Shown here piece after piece: positions 36,593-45,144 of a DNA stretch of 64,000 bases (positions within the stretch are counted from its first letter, which is position 1; the number at the start of each line of letters is the position of its first letter). Origin of the DNA: Rhodoferax sp. (GTDB lineage: Bacteria; Pseudomonadota; Gammaproteobacteria; Burkholderiales; Burkholderiaceae_C). The stretch covers positions 124,001-188,000 of the forward strand of contig JACKLK010000005.1 of assembly GCA_024236015.1 (NCBI GenBank), written 5' to 3'. The notes under the pieces are model-generated. The model saw only the letters and a list, made by a program, of their open reading frames with translations. It had not been told where the DNA came from and did not search any database. The position numbers and the translations under genes are program-made.

Positions 36593-37768
36593 ATGCGCAG
36601 GCGCGGCAAGCCGCACCGGCGCGGCCGGTGTGACGCGGCTCGCCTGGCCGTGAAGGTGGCATTGGCCTGTCCGACCATCGGTCAGACGCGCCGTGGCTAC
36701 GAGCGTTTCTTCTGCGACCTGCACCGCATCCTGGGCCCGGACATCGACACCCGCCTGTTCAAGGGCGCGGGCGAGGGGACGGCGCGCGAAACCGTGGTAC
36801 CGCACCTGCGTCGCACCGGCGTGTTGTCACGCCTGTTGCGCCAGCGCCTGGCCTACCGCCGCTACCAGCTCGAACACGCGAGTTTTGCCGCCATGCTGGC
36901 GCCCGCATTGATGCGAGGCGGTTTCGACGTGGTCCATGTGATCGACCCGCCGCTGGCCCATCACCTGCACCGCCTGCGCCGGATCACGGGCCTGCGCTAC
37001 CGGCTGCTGTACACCCATGGCGGGCCGGCCACGGTCGACCCCGGTTCGGGTGTCGACCATGTGCACTGCCTGACGGAGTCTGCCCGCTCGCTGATGCAAG
37101 GCCTGGGTGTGCCGGCCGCCAAGTTGTCGGTGGTGCCGGTGGGCATGGACTTCCAGGCCTTCAAGCCCGCCGGCGCGCGTGCCGCGCTGCGGGCGCAATG
37201 GGATGTTCCCCTGTCGCAGCCCCTGGTGCTGTGCGTGGGCGCCGTGAACCGCCAGCACAAGCGCATCGACCACCTGATCCGCGAGATGGCGGCGGCCGGC
37301 GGCGACGCGTTGTTGTGGCTCGACGGCAGCCTGCACCCCGATGGCGACCCCGAACTGCTCGCGCTCGGCCAGCAGTTGCTGGGGCCGCGATTCCGCTACA
37401 CCGAGGTCGACTCGGGCCGGATCGGCGAGTTGTACGGGGCCGCCGACCTGCTGGTGTCGGCGGCGCTCGACGAGAGTTTCGGCATGGCCGTGGTCGAGGC
37501 CATGTCCACCGGACTGCCGGTGCTGGTACATGACAATCCGCACTTCCGGGCCCTGCTCGGCGATGCCGTGCACCGCGTCGACATGGCGGTGCCGGGTGCG
37601 CTGGCCGCCGCCTTGCAGCGTTTGCTGTCGTCGTCCCCGGTCACGCCGCCGGCGCAGGATGCACGCGCCGCGGTGGCCCGCTTCGGCTGGCCGGTGCTGC
37701 GCAACGCCTATCTCGATCTCTACCGGCATGTTGCCGGTCCCCGCAACCAGACCTCTGAGCTAAACTGA
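36593..37768 (+). CDS. Glycosyltransferase family 4 (paralogue 1)
   Basis: Up to 391 residues, GT-B fold. The nucleotide-sugar site includes LVLCVGAVNRQHKRIDHLI near residue 215, and the E-x7-E motif is ALDESFGMAVVEAMSTGLPVLV near residue 300. The first ATG is used; a GTG at 36650 would start MKVALACPTIGQTRRGYE and may be the true start, since the preceding 19 residues are basic and odd. It is similar along its length to the GT4 at 43132 (RRGYERFFCDLH against QRGFERYFSDLF), so the two arose by duplication. The transferred sugar is unknown. Confidence 0.87.
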   Translation: MRRRGKPHRRGRCDAARLAVKVALACPTIGQTRRGYERFFCDLHRILGPDIDTRLFKGAGEGTARETVVPHLRRTGVLSRLLRQRLAYRRYQLEHASFAAMLAPALMRGGFDVVHVIDPPLAHHLHRLRRITGLRYRLLYTHGGPATVDPGSGVDHVHCLTESARSLMQGLGVPAAKLSVVPVGMDFQAFKPAGARAALRAQWDVPLSQPLVLCVGAVNRQHKRIDHLIREMAAAGGDALLWLDGSLHPDGDPELLALGQQLLGPRFRYTEVDSGRIGELYGAADLLVSAALDESFGMAVVEAMSTGLPVLVHDNPHFRALLGDAVHRVDMAVPGALAAALQRLLSSSPVTPPAQDARAAVARFGWPVLRNAYLDLYRHVAGPRNQTSELN

Positions 37769-37818
37769 AAACCGTATGCAATCCACGTGCTCTCCCTGCT
37801 GCCACGGCCTTGCCTGCA

Positions 37819-39453
37819 ATGTCTGACAACATCTCCCGTCCACGGCGCGATGCCGACTCGTTCGACGTGCGCGGCTCGGTGCGCAGCATCATCGACGCCG
37901 CCCAGTTGCACCGGTTGCTGGTGCTGGCGATCACGGCGCTGACCGTGCTGGTCGTCATCGTCTACCTGGTCGTCTGGCCGGCCACCTACCAGGCCAATGC
38001 CACCATCATGGGCGAACGCGACGTCGACTCCTCGCGCGACGCGTTCTACACCGGCTGGAACGTGTTTCGCAAGGATGATCACCGCACCGAGCTCGAGCTG
38101 ATGACCTCGGGGCCCGTGCTGGCCGAGGTGGTGCGCAAGCTCGACCTGAGCTACGACGACGTCTACCATCCGTTCTCCTCGCACCTGAGCTACCTGTGGG
38201 AGCAGTCCTGGGTGGGCCGGAACTACCGCGCCGTCAAGGCCATGATCTGGCCGCCCGATCCGGACGCGCCCCGGCCCGAAGACCTGGAGTTCGCGCGCAC
38301 CGTGGTCGACATGCATTCCGGCATCCGCCTGGATCCGGTCAACGAGGCCATCGTGGGCAACCTGGTCGTGCGCGGCCCGAACCGCCGGGTGGCGGAAATC
38401 GCCAATGCCATCGTCGACACCTATCTCGAGCAGCGTTCGCTGCGGTACCAGAAAGAGGCGCAACAGGCGCTGGACGTGCTCAATCCGGAAGTCGAACGTG
38501 CCGCGGCCCAGTTGCACGAACTCGAGCGGCAACGGGTGGAGTTCGCCAACAAGAACGGCCTGAGCTTCGATCTGCAGCGCGAGAACCAGGAGCTCAAGGC
38601 CTTGACCGAGATGGACACCATGATGGCCACCGCGCGCGTCAAGGTCGCCGCGATGGAAGCCGGGCTGGCCGAACTGAAACGGCAGCTGGCGGTCGAGCCG
38701 GCGACCCAGAAGACGGCCACCGTCTACGAGGCCGACGCCATCCGCGAGAGCCTGCGCGTCAAGCGACTCGACCTGCAGACGACCATGCTGACGATGCGCA
38801 ACCGCTACCGCGAGGATTCCCCCGAGATGGCCGAGTTGCGCAACAACCTGGCCCAGATCGACGCCATGCTGGCCGGCACCGCGGAGAAGGTCGAGAAGGC
38901 CAACACCGTGAGCCTCAACACGACGCAGCAGAACATGGCTGCCACCGCCAACAACATGCGGGCCGAACTGGCCTCGGCCAAGGCCAGTCTCGTGGCCATG
39001 GAGACCGCGGCCTCGCGGCTGCGCGCGCGGGTGGCCCATGTGCCTGCCCTGCAGAGCAAGCTGCGCGAGTTCGACCGCGAACTGACCCTGGCCACGGAGA
39101 AATACAACCAGCTGGCGATCAAGCGGGCGCAGGCCACCGTATCGGCCGTCACGACACGTGCCGCGATCCCGAGCATCCGTATCGTCGACTACGCCACGAC
39201 GCCGTCCGAGAAGTCCTGGCCCAAGCCCAAGCTGCTGCTGCCGGCGGCGGTGGTCGTGGGTCTGATGCTCGGCATCGCCGCGGCCCAGATCAAGCGGTTT
39301 GCCGCCGGTCGGGTGCGACGCGGCTTCTGGGGCCGCCGTGGCGGCGATGCGCTGGTCTACGGTGTCGTCACCGCGGCCACCGACTGGCAACCGCTCAGCG
39401 TGACGGCCTACGAAGGGGCCCGCACCGGGACCCCGGCTGGCAGGGGGAACTGA
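37819..39453 (+). CDS. Wzc/GumC-like polysaccharide co-polymerase
   Basis: A 544-residue chain-length regulator of the inner membrane. A first span lies near residues 36-58 (LLVLAITALTVLVVIVYLVV). A long periplasmic coiled-coil region spans about 190-430 (LEQRSLRYQKEAQQALDVL, MRNRYREDSPEMAELRNNLA, VAHVPALQSKLREFDRELTL). The usual Pro-rich exit precedes the second span (PSEKSWPKPKLLLPAAVVVG). It lacks a kinase domain; that lies in the next gene, whose ATG overlaps this stop. The ATG at 37819 is used over a TTG three codons earlier. Confidence 0.9.
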   Translation: MSDNISRPRRDADSFDVRGSVRSIIDAAQLHRLLVLAITALTVLVVIVYLVVWPATYQANATIMGERDVDSSRDAFYTGWNVFRKDDHRTELELMTSGPVLAEVVRKLDLSYDDVYHPFSSHLSYLWEQSWVGRNYRAVKAMIWPPDPDAPRPEDLEFARTVVDMHSGIRLDPVNEAIVGNLVVRGPNRRVAEIANAIVDTYLEQRSLRYQKEAQQALDVLNPEVERAAAQLHELERQRVEFANKNGLSFDLQRENQELKALTEMDTMMATARVKVAAMEAGLAELKRQLAVEPATQKTATVYEADAIRESLRVKRLDLQTTMLTMRNRYREDSPEMAELRNNLAQIDAMLAGTAEKVEKANTVSLNTTQQNMAATANNMRAELASAKASLVAMETAASRLRARVAHVPALQSKLREFDRELTLATEKYNQLAIKRAQATVSAVTTRAAIPSIRIVDYATTPSEKSWPKPKLLLPAAVVVGLMLGIAAAQIKRFAAGRVRRGFWGRRGGDALVYGVVTAATDWQPLSVTAYEGARTGTPAGRGN

Positions 39454-40130
39454 TGGCGACTGCGAACACCCCGGAACGCCATGCCCAGTGGTGGCATCCC
39501 GTCGGCGGCTCGATCTCGATCGATGCCGGCGCGCCGCCGTACCGGCGCCTGGCCATCCAATTGCAGCACGAGCTGACGAGCGCGCAGTCGCCGCGCTCGA
39601 TCCTGCTGGCGACGCCCAACCGCTCCGCGCTGGCGGCCCATGCCTGCCCCTGCCTGGCCTATTGCCTGGCCGAGGAACTGGGCCAGAGCGTGCTGCTGGT
39701 CGATGCCAGCGGCAAGGACCGCGAACTGTCCCGCATCCTGGGCTGCGAGAACCAGCAGGGTTATTTCGATCTGTTGAGCCAGCCCGAACGCGATCCGAAC
39801 GACTGGGTGCTGCCGACATCCCACAAGGGCGTGCATTTCCTGCCGGCCGGCACCATGCCCACCGAAGCCATGGGACGGCACCAGCAGGCCATTCCCGGCC
39901 TGCTGGAGCGGGTGCTGCAAAAACATGACTTCGTCGTGCTCTCGGGCGGGTCGGTGCTGCATGACACCGCCGCGCTGGCCGCCACCCCCCATGTCGGCAC
40001 CGTGCTGCTGATGCCGGTGGAAAACGAGACCCTGGTCGCCGATCTCGACGCCGCCCAGAAGGCGGTACGTTTCTGCAAGGCACGGCACGTCGGTGTCGTC
40101 ATGGTCGACGGGCGCTCCCCGCAGGCCTGA
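39453..40130 (+). CDS. CpsD/Wzc-C-like protein with degenerate Walker A
   Basis: A 225-residue protein in the place and fold of a bacterial tyrosine kinase partner of the co-polymerase. It aligns in order: PPYRRLAIQLQHELTSA, SILLATPN, AEELGQSVLLVDASGKDREL (Walker A' position), GYFDLLSQPE, VHFLPAGTMP, HDFVVLSGGSVLHDTAALAA and a Rossmann end. Where active kinases have G-x4-G-K-S/T it reads LLATPNRSALAAHACPC, so the P-loop Gly and Lys are missing. There is no C-terminal Tyr cluster. It is probably a non-catalytic scaffold that only regulates chain length. Confidence 0.75.
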   Translation: MATANTPERHAQWWHPVGGSISIDAGAPPYRRLAIQLQHELTSAQSPRSILLATPNRSALAAHACPCLAYCLAEELGQSVLLVDASGKDRELSRILGCENQQGYFDLLSQPERDPNDWVLPTSHKGVHFLPAGTMPTEAMGRHQQAIPGLLERVLQKHDFVVLSGGSVLHDTAALAATPHVGTVLLMPVENETLVADLDAAQKAVRFCKARHVGVVMVDGRSPQA

Positions 40131-40172
40131 GGCCCATCGCCGCGTCCAGCGCCAACGGGGACCGCTCACGCC

Positions 40173-41702
40173 ATGCGCAGCACCTTGCAATTCCTGCGCA
40201 ACGCCGGCGACACACGGTCCGCGCTGGTGACGCTGGGCGCCGCGATGGTGGCGGCGCTGGCCGTGCTCGTGGTGGCCGGCTCGGGCAGCGTCAAGGTCAT
40301 CGGTGCCGCCATGGCCGGCTGCATGTTCCTGGCCGGCGCGATCGTGTCGGGCAATCCACGCCTGTTCAGCCTGTACGGGCTGATGCTGGCCGTGCCGTTC
40401 GACCTGAGCAAGCGTTTCGGGCCGATCATCGCCAAGATGGGCGGCGAGACCTCGCTGCGCGTCGAGTTCAGCGACGTCTTCCTGGTCGTGTTGCTGGCCT
40501 ACATCGTGCGCGATCTCGCCACCGGCCGCCTGGGCGGACTGCGCATACCCAAGATCACCTACATCTGGCTCGTCATCGCCGGCTTCGGGGTTGCCGCGAT
40601 GTTGTGGGGCACCTACCGGCTCACTGCGGCGCACGAAGTGGTCCGCATGCTCAAGGTGACGCTGCTGTTCATCGTGGTGTGCAACGAACTCGGAACCCCG
40701 CAGCGCCTGTTGCACTGTGCGGCGGGCCTGTCGCTGGGGGTGTTGCTGCAGGCCATGGTGGGCATGTACCAGTACGCCACCCGCCAGCACCTGGGGCTGG
40801 ACATCCTGGGCGAGACCGGCGCCGGCACGACGGACCAGCTGGCCGCGGACTCGGTGCGCGCCGAGGCCGTGTTCCGGGTGGGCGCCTTCCTCAACCATCC
40901 CAACATCTTCGGCGCCTATCTCGCGGCCCTGTTGCCGATGAGCCTGTCGGTCTTCCTGCTCAAGAAGGGCGGGCCGATGAAGGCGATGTGCATGCTGGCC
41001 GCGGCGCTCGGATCCGCGGCCCTGATGGCCAGCCTGTCGCGCTCGGGATGGCTGAGTTTTGCCGTCGCCTGCCTGGTGCTCGTGGTGCTGGTGTTGCTGC
41101 ACGGCCGGCTGCGCATGAAGGTGCTGCTGCCAGCCGGCGCGGCCGCCATGGTGCTGGCCGTCGTGCTGATGGCGTTCTCGGGACCGATCATCAACCGGAT
41201 CTTCGAGAGCAAGCCCGACGCGATCCTCGGTCGCGCCGAATACAACCGCACCGCCGCGGGCGTCATCGCGGCCAAGCCGTGGCTGGGGCATGGCCTGAAC
41301 AGTTATGTCTACGTGGCCCCGCCCTATACGCGCTACGGCCCGCGCAAGGCGGCCGACGTCTACGAGAACTGGCTGCCGCCCGTGCACAACATCTACCTGC
41401 TGTGGACCGCGGAGACGGGGTACATCGGCCTGGTCATCCACCTGGCACTGCTCTTTTCCTTGCTGAGGGTGGCGATACGCAATCTGAAGGTGCGTGACGA
41501 GACCCTGTTCATGATCAACGTGGCCTGCCTGTGCGGCGTGGCCGCGCTGATGGTGGACGGATTCTTCAGCTTCACGCTGCGCATCAACAGCGTGATGCGG
41601 GTGTTCTGGGTGCTGGCGGCGATGATCATGGCCATCCACTATCTGCATTTGCGCGAACCCAGGACCGCCAGCCTGGCATCCGACACGCCACGGGCGGCAT
41701 GA
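40173..41702 (+). CDS. O-antigen ligase/polymerase family protein (Wzy-like)
   Basis: A 509-residue integral membrane protein with about eleven hydrophobic spans. A large periplasmic loop contains the family's R/H-rich core: AEAVFRVGAFLNHPNIFGAYLAA near residue 235 and GHGLNSYVYVAPPYTRYGP near residue 372 with WLPPVHNIYLLWTAETG after it. These features mark Wzy polymerases and WaaL ligases. In a locus with Wzx, Wza and Wzc it is best read as the repeat-unit polymerase. Its stop overlaps the flippase start. Confidence 0.88.
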   Translation: MRSTLQFLRNAGDTRSALVTLGAAMVAALAVLVVAGSGSVKVIGAAMAGCMFLAGAIVSGNPRLFSLYGLMLAVPFDLSKRFGPIIAKMGGETSLRVEFSDVFLVVLLAYIVRDLATGRLGGLRIPKITYIWLVIAGFGVAAMLWGTYRLTAAHEVVRMLKVTLLFIVVCNELGTPQRLLHCAAGLSLGVLLQAMVGMYQYATRQHLGLDILGETGAGTTDQLAADSVRAEAVFRVGAFLNHPNIFGAYLAALLPMSLSVFLLKKGGPMKAMCMLAAALGSAALMASLSRSGWLSFAVACLVLVVLVLLHGRLRMKVLLPAGAAAMVLAVVLMAFSGPIINRIFESKPDAILGRAEYNRTAAGVIAAKPWLGHGLNSYVYVAPPYTRYGPRKAADVYENWLPPVHNIYLLWTAETGYIGLVIHLALLFSLLRVAIRNLKVRDETLFMINVACLCGVAALMVDGFFSFTLRINSVMRVFWVLAAMIMAIHYLHLREPRTASLASDTPRAA

Positions 41703-43135
41703 GCGGCGAACGCAGCCTGCTTCACAGCGTGTTGCGCAACAGCCTGGCGCTGACGGTCGGGCGGGTTCTGGTGGGCCTGGCACGGCTCGTGATCGCCGCC
41801 ATCATCGTGCGGCAGGCCGGCGCCACGACGTTTGCCGAATACGCGCTGCTGCTGGGCATCCTGGCCATTGCCGAATGGCTCAACGACTTCGGCACCAACG
41901 AGATCGCGGTACGCGAGATCTGCCGTCCCGGCGGCGATGCGGCGCACTGGCTGCGCCTGGTGGCGCTGGGCAAGCTGCTGCAGGCACCGCTGGCCATGCT
42001 CGGCCTGATGGCGGTGCTGCTGCTGCTGCAGTACCCGCCGCACATCGTGCAAGCCGGCGCCTGGGCCGCCTGCAGCCTGGTGTTCATGGCCGGGGTCGGT
42101 GTCTACCGCGTGGTGTTCAAGTCGACCTTGACGATGGAGCTCGAGATGGTGGCCGAGGTCACCTCGGTGCTGCTGTCGCTGCCGCTGATCGCCTGGGCCC
42201 TGCACCAGCAGGGCGGGCTGAGTGCCTTGATGGCCTGCCATGTGGCGTCGCGCGCGTTGTTCCTGCTGCTGTGCCACCTGCTGGCCTGGCGGCGCTGCCG
42301 CTTCACGTGGCGCGGTCCCTGGCGCCAACCGCTGCGGGAACTCTACCGGCTGGCCGCGCCCATCGGTCTGATCGGCTTCCTGGTGGCGCTGTACGAGGCC
42401 CTGGACCTGATCTTCCTGTCCAAGCTGGGCCAGACCATGGACCTGGCCTGGTATTCGGCGGCGCAACGCATCGTGTGGCCGGTGTTGCTGCTGCTGGCGG
42501 CGATCGGCAACACGATGTACCCGGTGCTTTCGCGGTATTGGCCGGCCGACCCGGCGCGGTTCGCGCGCTCGTGCCAGGTGGCGCTGGAGGCGGTGCTGTT
42601 CGTGGCCGGTGGCACGGCGGCCGTGACCTTCGCCGGCGCGCCGTTCTGGATGGGCCTGCTGGGGCCGCAGCTGGCCGACGGCGCGGCGGTCATGCGCATA
42701 CTGGCGCTGCTGGTCTTCGTCAAGGCGGTGGCCGCCACGCTGGGTCCGGCACTGTACGTCGTCAACGCCCAGCGCCAGGTACTGGGATTCATCACCCGCG
42801 CGTTGCTGATCAAGGCGCTGCTGATCGGCCTGCTGGTCGGGCCGTTCGGATACCTGGGCGTGGCCGCGGCCGCCGTCACGGTGGAACTGTTGTTCGCCGC
42901 CGTGCCCACCGTGCGGCTGTTGCGCAAGACCTCGTCGTGGCGCGGTGAATGGGACATGCCGCTGCGCATCGCCGGCGTCACGGTCCTGAGCGCCGGCCTG
43001 GGCCACACCATGGGCGACGGCGGCGGACTCGTATCGGCCGCGGTCGCCGCCGTGTTGTACCTGCTGCTGTCGCTGGCCTTCGGCGTCGTCAGCCGTCCCC
43101 GCATCGCCGCGCTGCTGGCGACGCGCCGGCCATGA
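41699..43135 (+). CDS. Oligosaccharide-unit flippase (Wzx-like)
   Basis: A 478-residue MATE/MOP-type membrane protein with about twelve to fourteen spans, starting SLALTVGRVLVGLARLVIAA and IIVRQAGATTFAEYALLLGI. It moves lipid-linked repeat units across the inner membrane. Start and stop overlap both neighbours (ATGA), so expression is coupled to the polymerase and the following glycosyltransferase. Confidence 0.88.
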   Translation: MSGERSLLHSVLRNSLALTVGRVLVGLARLVIAAIIVRQAGATTFAEYALLLGILAIAEWLNDFGTNEIAVREICRPGGDAAHWLRLVALGKLLQAPLAMLGLMAVLLLLQYPPHIVQAGAWAACSLVFMAGVGVYRVVFKSTLTMELEMVAEVTSVLLSLPLIAWALHQQGGLSALMACHVASRALFLLLCHLLAWRRCRFTWRGPWRQPLRELYRLAAPIGLIGFLVALYEALDLIFLSKLGQTMDLAWYSAAQRIVWPVLLLLAAIGNTMYPVLSRYWPADPARFARSCQVALEAVLFVAGGTAAVTFAGAPFWMGLLGPQLADGAAVMRILALLVFVKAVAATLGPALYVVNAQRQVLGFITRALLIKALLIGLLVGPFGYLGVAAAAVTVELLFAAVPTVRLLRKTSSWRGEWDMPLRIAGVTVLSAGLGHTMGDGGGLVSAAVAAVLYLLLSLAFGVVSRPRIAALLATRRP

Positions 43136-44328
43136 GCAGCCGGCCCGCAACCGGGCACCCGGCGCCACGCGTGGCGCTGATCTCGGTCGGCATCGGACGG
43201 GTGCAGCGCGGTTTCGAGCGTTATTTCTCCGACCTGTTCGATGTGCTGCAAGGCCCGGTCGCGCTCACCTTGTTCAAGAGCGGCGGCGAGCGCAGCGCGC
43301 ACGAGCGGGTGCCCGCCGGGCTGCGCCTGGTCACCGCGCTGGTGCGCCGCTTGCCGGGCCGCTGGTGGGGGCGCACCCCGTACCACCGGGACTGCCTGGC
43401 CTATGCGATCTGCCTGCTTCCGGCGCTGTGGGCCGGGCGCTTCGAACTGATCCACTGCATCGATCCGCCGCTGGCCGCGGTGCTGGGCCGCTTGCGCGGA
43501 CTCGGCCTGATGCGAACGCCGCTGCTGTTCACGGAAGGCAGCCTGATGCCTGCCTCGTATTACCCGTCGGCTTCGCACATCCACCATGTCGGGCAGGCCG
43601 CGATGGCGGCCGCCATCGCGGCCGGCGTGCCGGCGTCGCACATGACGCTGGTGCCCTGCGGCGTCCACGGCGAGCGATTCCCGCCGTTGGAGCCGCAGGC
43701 ACGCGAACGCCTGCGCCAGCGCCATGGCGTGGCGCCGCAGTGCCTGGTCGTCCTGGTGGTCAGCGCGCGCATGCGCACGCACAAGCGGGTCGACCACGTG
43801 ATCGACGAGGTGGCGCAGCTGTTGCCGCCGACACCCCCCGACGAACTGCTGTTGTGGATCGACGGCCATCCCGAGGAAGCCGAGATCGACGCGTTGGCGC
43901 GCAGCCGCCTGGGCGCCCGTTGCCGGATCGGCCACGTGGGCACGGACGAGGTGGCGGAGCTGTACCAGCTGGCCGACCTGCTGGTGCATGGCGCGCTGGA
44001 GGAGTCGTTCGGGCTGGTCATCGTCGAGGCCATGTGCGCCGGCCTGCCCGTGCTGGTCCACGACAGTCCGCATTTTCGCTGGCTGGTCGGTGACGACGGG
44101 CAGACGGTGGACATGGCGCAGCCGGGCGCGCTGGCCGACCGCCTGCGGGCATGGCGTCGCCTTGCGCCGGGCGATCGTCCGCGGCCCGACCTGGACCGGG
44201 TGCGGGCGCGATTCGACTGGCGCGCGCTCGCGCAGGACTACGCGGCCCTGTACCGGCATACGATCGATGGCGCGAGCCGAACGCAGCCTGTCTGCGCAAC
44301 CCCACCGAGCCCAGGGCACACACCATGA
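43132..44328 (+). CDS. Glycosyltransferase family 4 (paralogue 2)
   Basis: A 398-residue GT-B enzyme with VVSARMRTHKRVDHVIDEV near residue 206 and the E-x7-E region ALEESFGLVIVEAMCAGLPVLV near residue 286. It matches the GT4 at 36593 throughout, including LFKSGGERSAHE against LFKGAGEGTARE and HDSPHFRWLVGDDGQTVDMA against HDNPHFRALLGDAVHRVDMA. The pair may add similar sugars at different positions. The end overlaps the FkbM gene by 4 bp. Confidence 0.88.
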   Translation: MSSRPATGHPAPRVALISVGIGRVQRGFERYFSDLFDVLQGPVALTLFKSGGERSAHERVPAGLRLVTALVRRLPGRWWGRTPYHRDCLAYAICLLPALWAGRFELIHCIDPPLAAVLGRLRGLGLMRTPLLFTEGSLMPASYYPSASHIHHVGQAAMAAAIAAGVPASHMTLVPCGVHGERFPPLEPQARERLRQRHGVAPQCLVVLVVSARMRTHKRVDHVIDEVAQLLPPTPPDELLLWIDGHPEEAEIDALARSRLGARCRIGHVGTDEVAELYQLADLLVHGALEESFGLVIVEAMCAGLPVLVHDSPHFRWLVGDDGQTVDMAQPGALADRLRAWRRLAPGDRPRPDLDRVRARFDWRALAQDYAALYRHTIDGASRTQPVCATPPSPGHTP

Positions 44329-45143
44329 AACAAGCACTCCTGCAGGCCGTCGGCCGCTGGGTCGCCCGTCACCGCCATGCCTGGCTGGTCCGGCGCGCCG
44401 CCGGCCTGAGCCGCCACATCCTGGACTGGCAGGCCAACCTGGACTACGAACTCGACAGCAACGGCGAGGCCCTGGTGCTGCGCCGGCTGGCTCCGTTCGA
44501 GCCGCGCGTGATCGTCGATGCCGGCGCCAATGTCGGGGACTGGTCGCTGGCCGCGCATGCCTGTTGCGCGCAGGCGCAACTGCACGCGTTCGAGATCTCG
44601 CCGCCCACGTTCGAGACGTTGCGGTCCCGCCTGGCCGGACGTGCGCGCGTGCAGCTGCACAACCTGGGCCTGTCGGACGCGCCCGGCGAGGTCACCTTGC
44701 ACCATTACGACCAGGCGCCGGCGCTGACCACGGTGACCGACTATCCGCATCCGTATGCGTCGCAGGCCTTGCGCGCCCGGGTGGTGCGCGGCGACGACTT
44801 CCTGGAGCAGCTGGGTGTGTCGCATGTCGATCTGCTGAAGATCGACGTCGAAGGCATGGAGGACAAGGTGCTGCGCGGCTTCGAGCGCCTGTTGCGCGAG
44901 CGCGCGGTCGACCTGGTGCAGTTCGAATACGGCCGTGTCAACATCATCAGCCACTTCCTGCTGTCCGACTTCCATGCCTTGTTCCAGTCGTACGGATACC
45001 GGGTCGGCAAGTTGTATCCGGACGGCGTCGAATGGCGCGCCTATACGCTGGCCGACGAGGACTTCCGCGGGCCGAACTACCTGGCGTGCCGCGAGGATCG
45101 CTCGGACCTGCTGCAAGCCCTGTCCTGTGCGCGCGGCGCATGA
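44325..45143 (+). CDS. FkbM-family SAM-dependent methyltransferase
   Basis: A 272-residue methyltransferase. The SAM loop is VIVDAGANVGDWSLAA near residue 64, the acidic turn is HAFEISPPTFETL near 87, and the FkbM mark HVDLLKIDVEGMEDKVLRGF is near residue 170. FkbM proteins O-methylate sugar hydroxyls and are common in polysaccharide loci. It would add a methyl group to the repeat unit. The next gene starts 1 bp after its stop. Confidence 0.88.
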   Translation: MKQALLQAVGRWVARHRHAWLVRRAAGLSRHILDWQANLDYELDSNGEALVLRRLAPFEPRVIVDAGANVGDWSLAAHACCAQAQLHAFEISPPTFETLRSRLAGRARVQLHNLGLSDAPGEVTLHHYDQAPALTTVTDYPHPYASQALRARVVRGDDFLEQLGVSHVDLLKIDVEGMEDKVLRGFERLLRERAVDLVQFEYGRVNIISHFLLSDFHALFQSYGYRVGKLYPDGVEWRAYTLADEDFRGPNYLACREDRSDLLQALSCARGA

Positions 45144-45144
45144 C

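Noticed and set aside
34481..36805. 774-codon minus-strand open frame
   Set aside because: Antisense shadow of the radical SAM gene with no recognisable motif.
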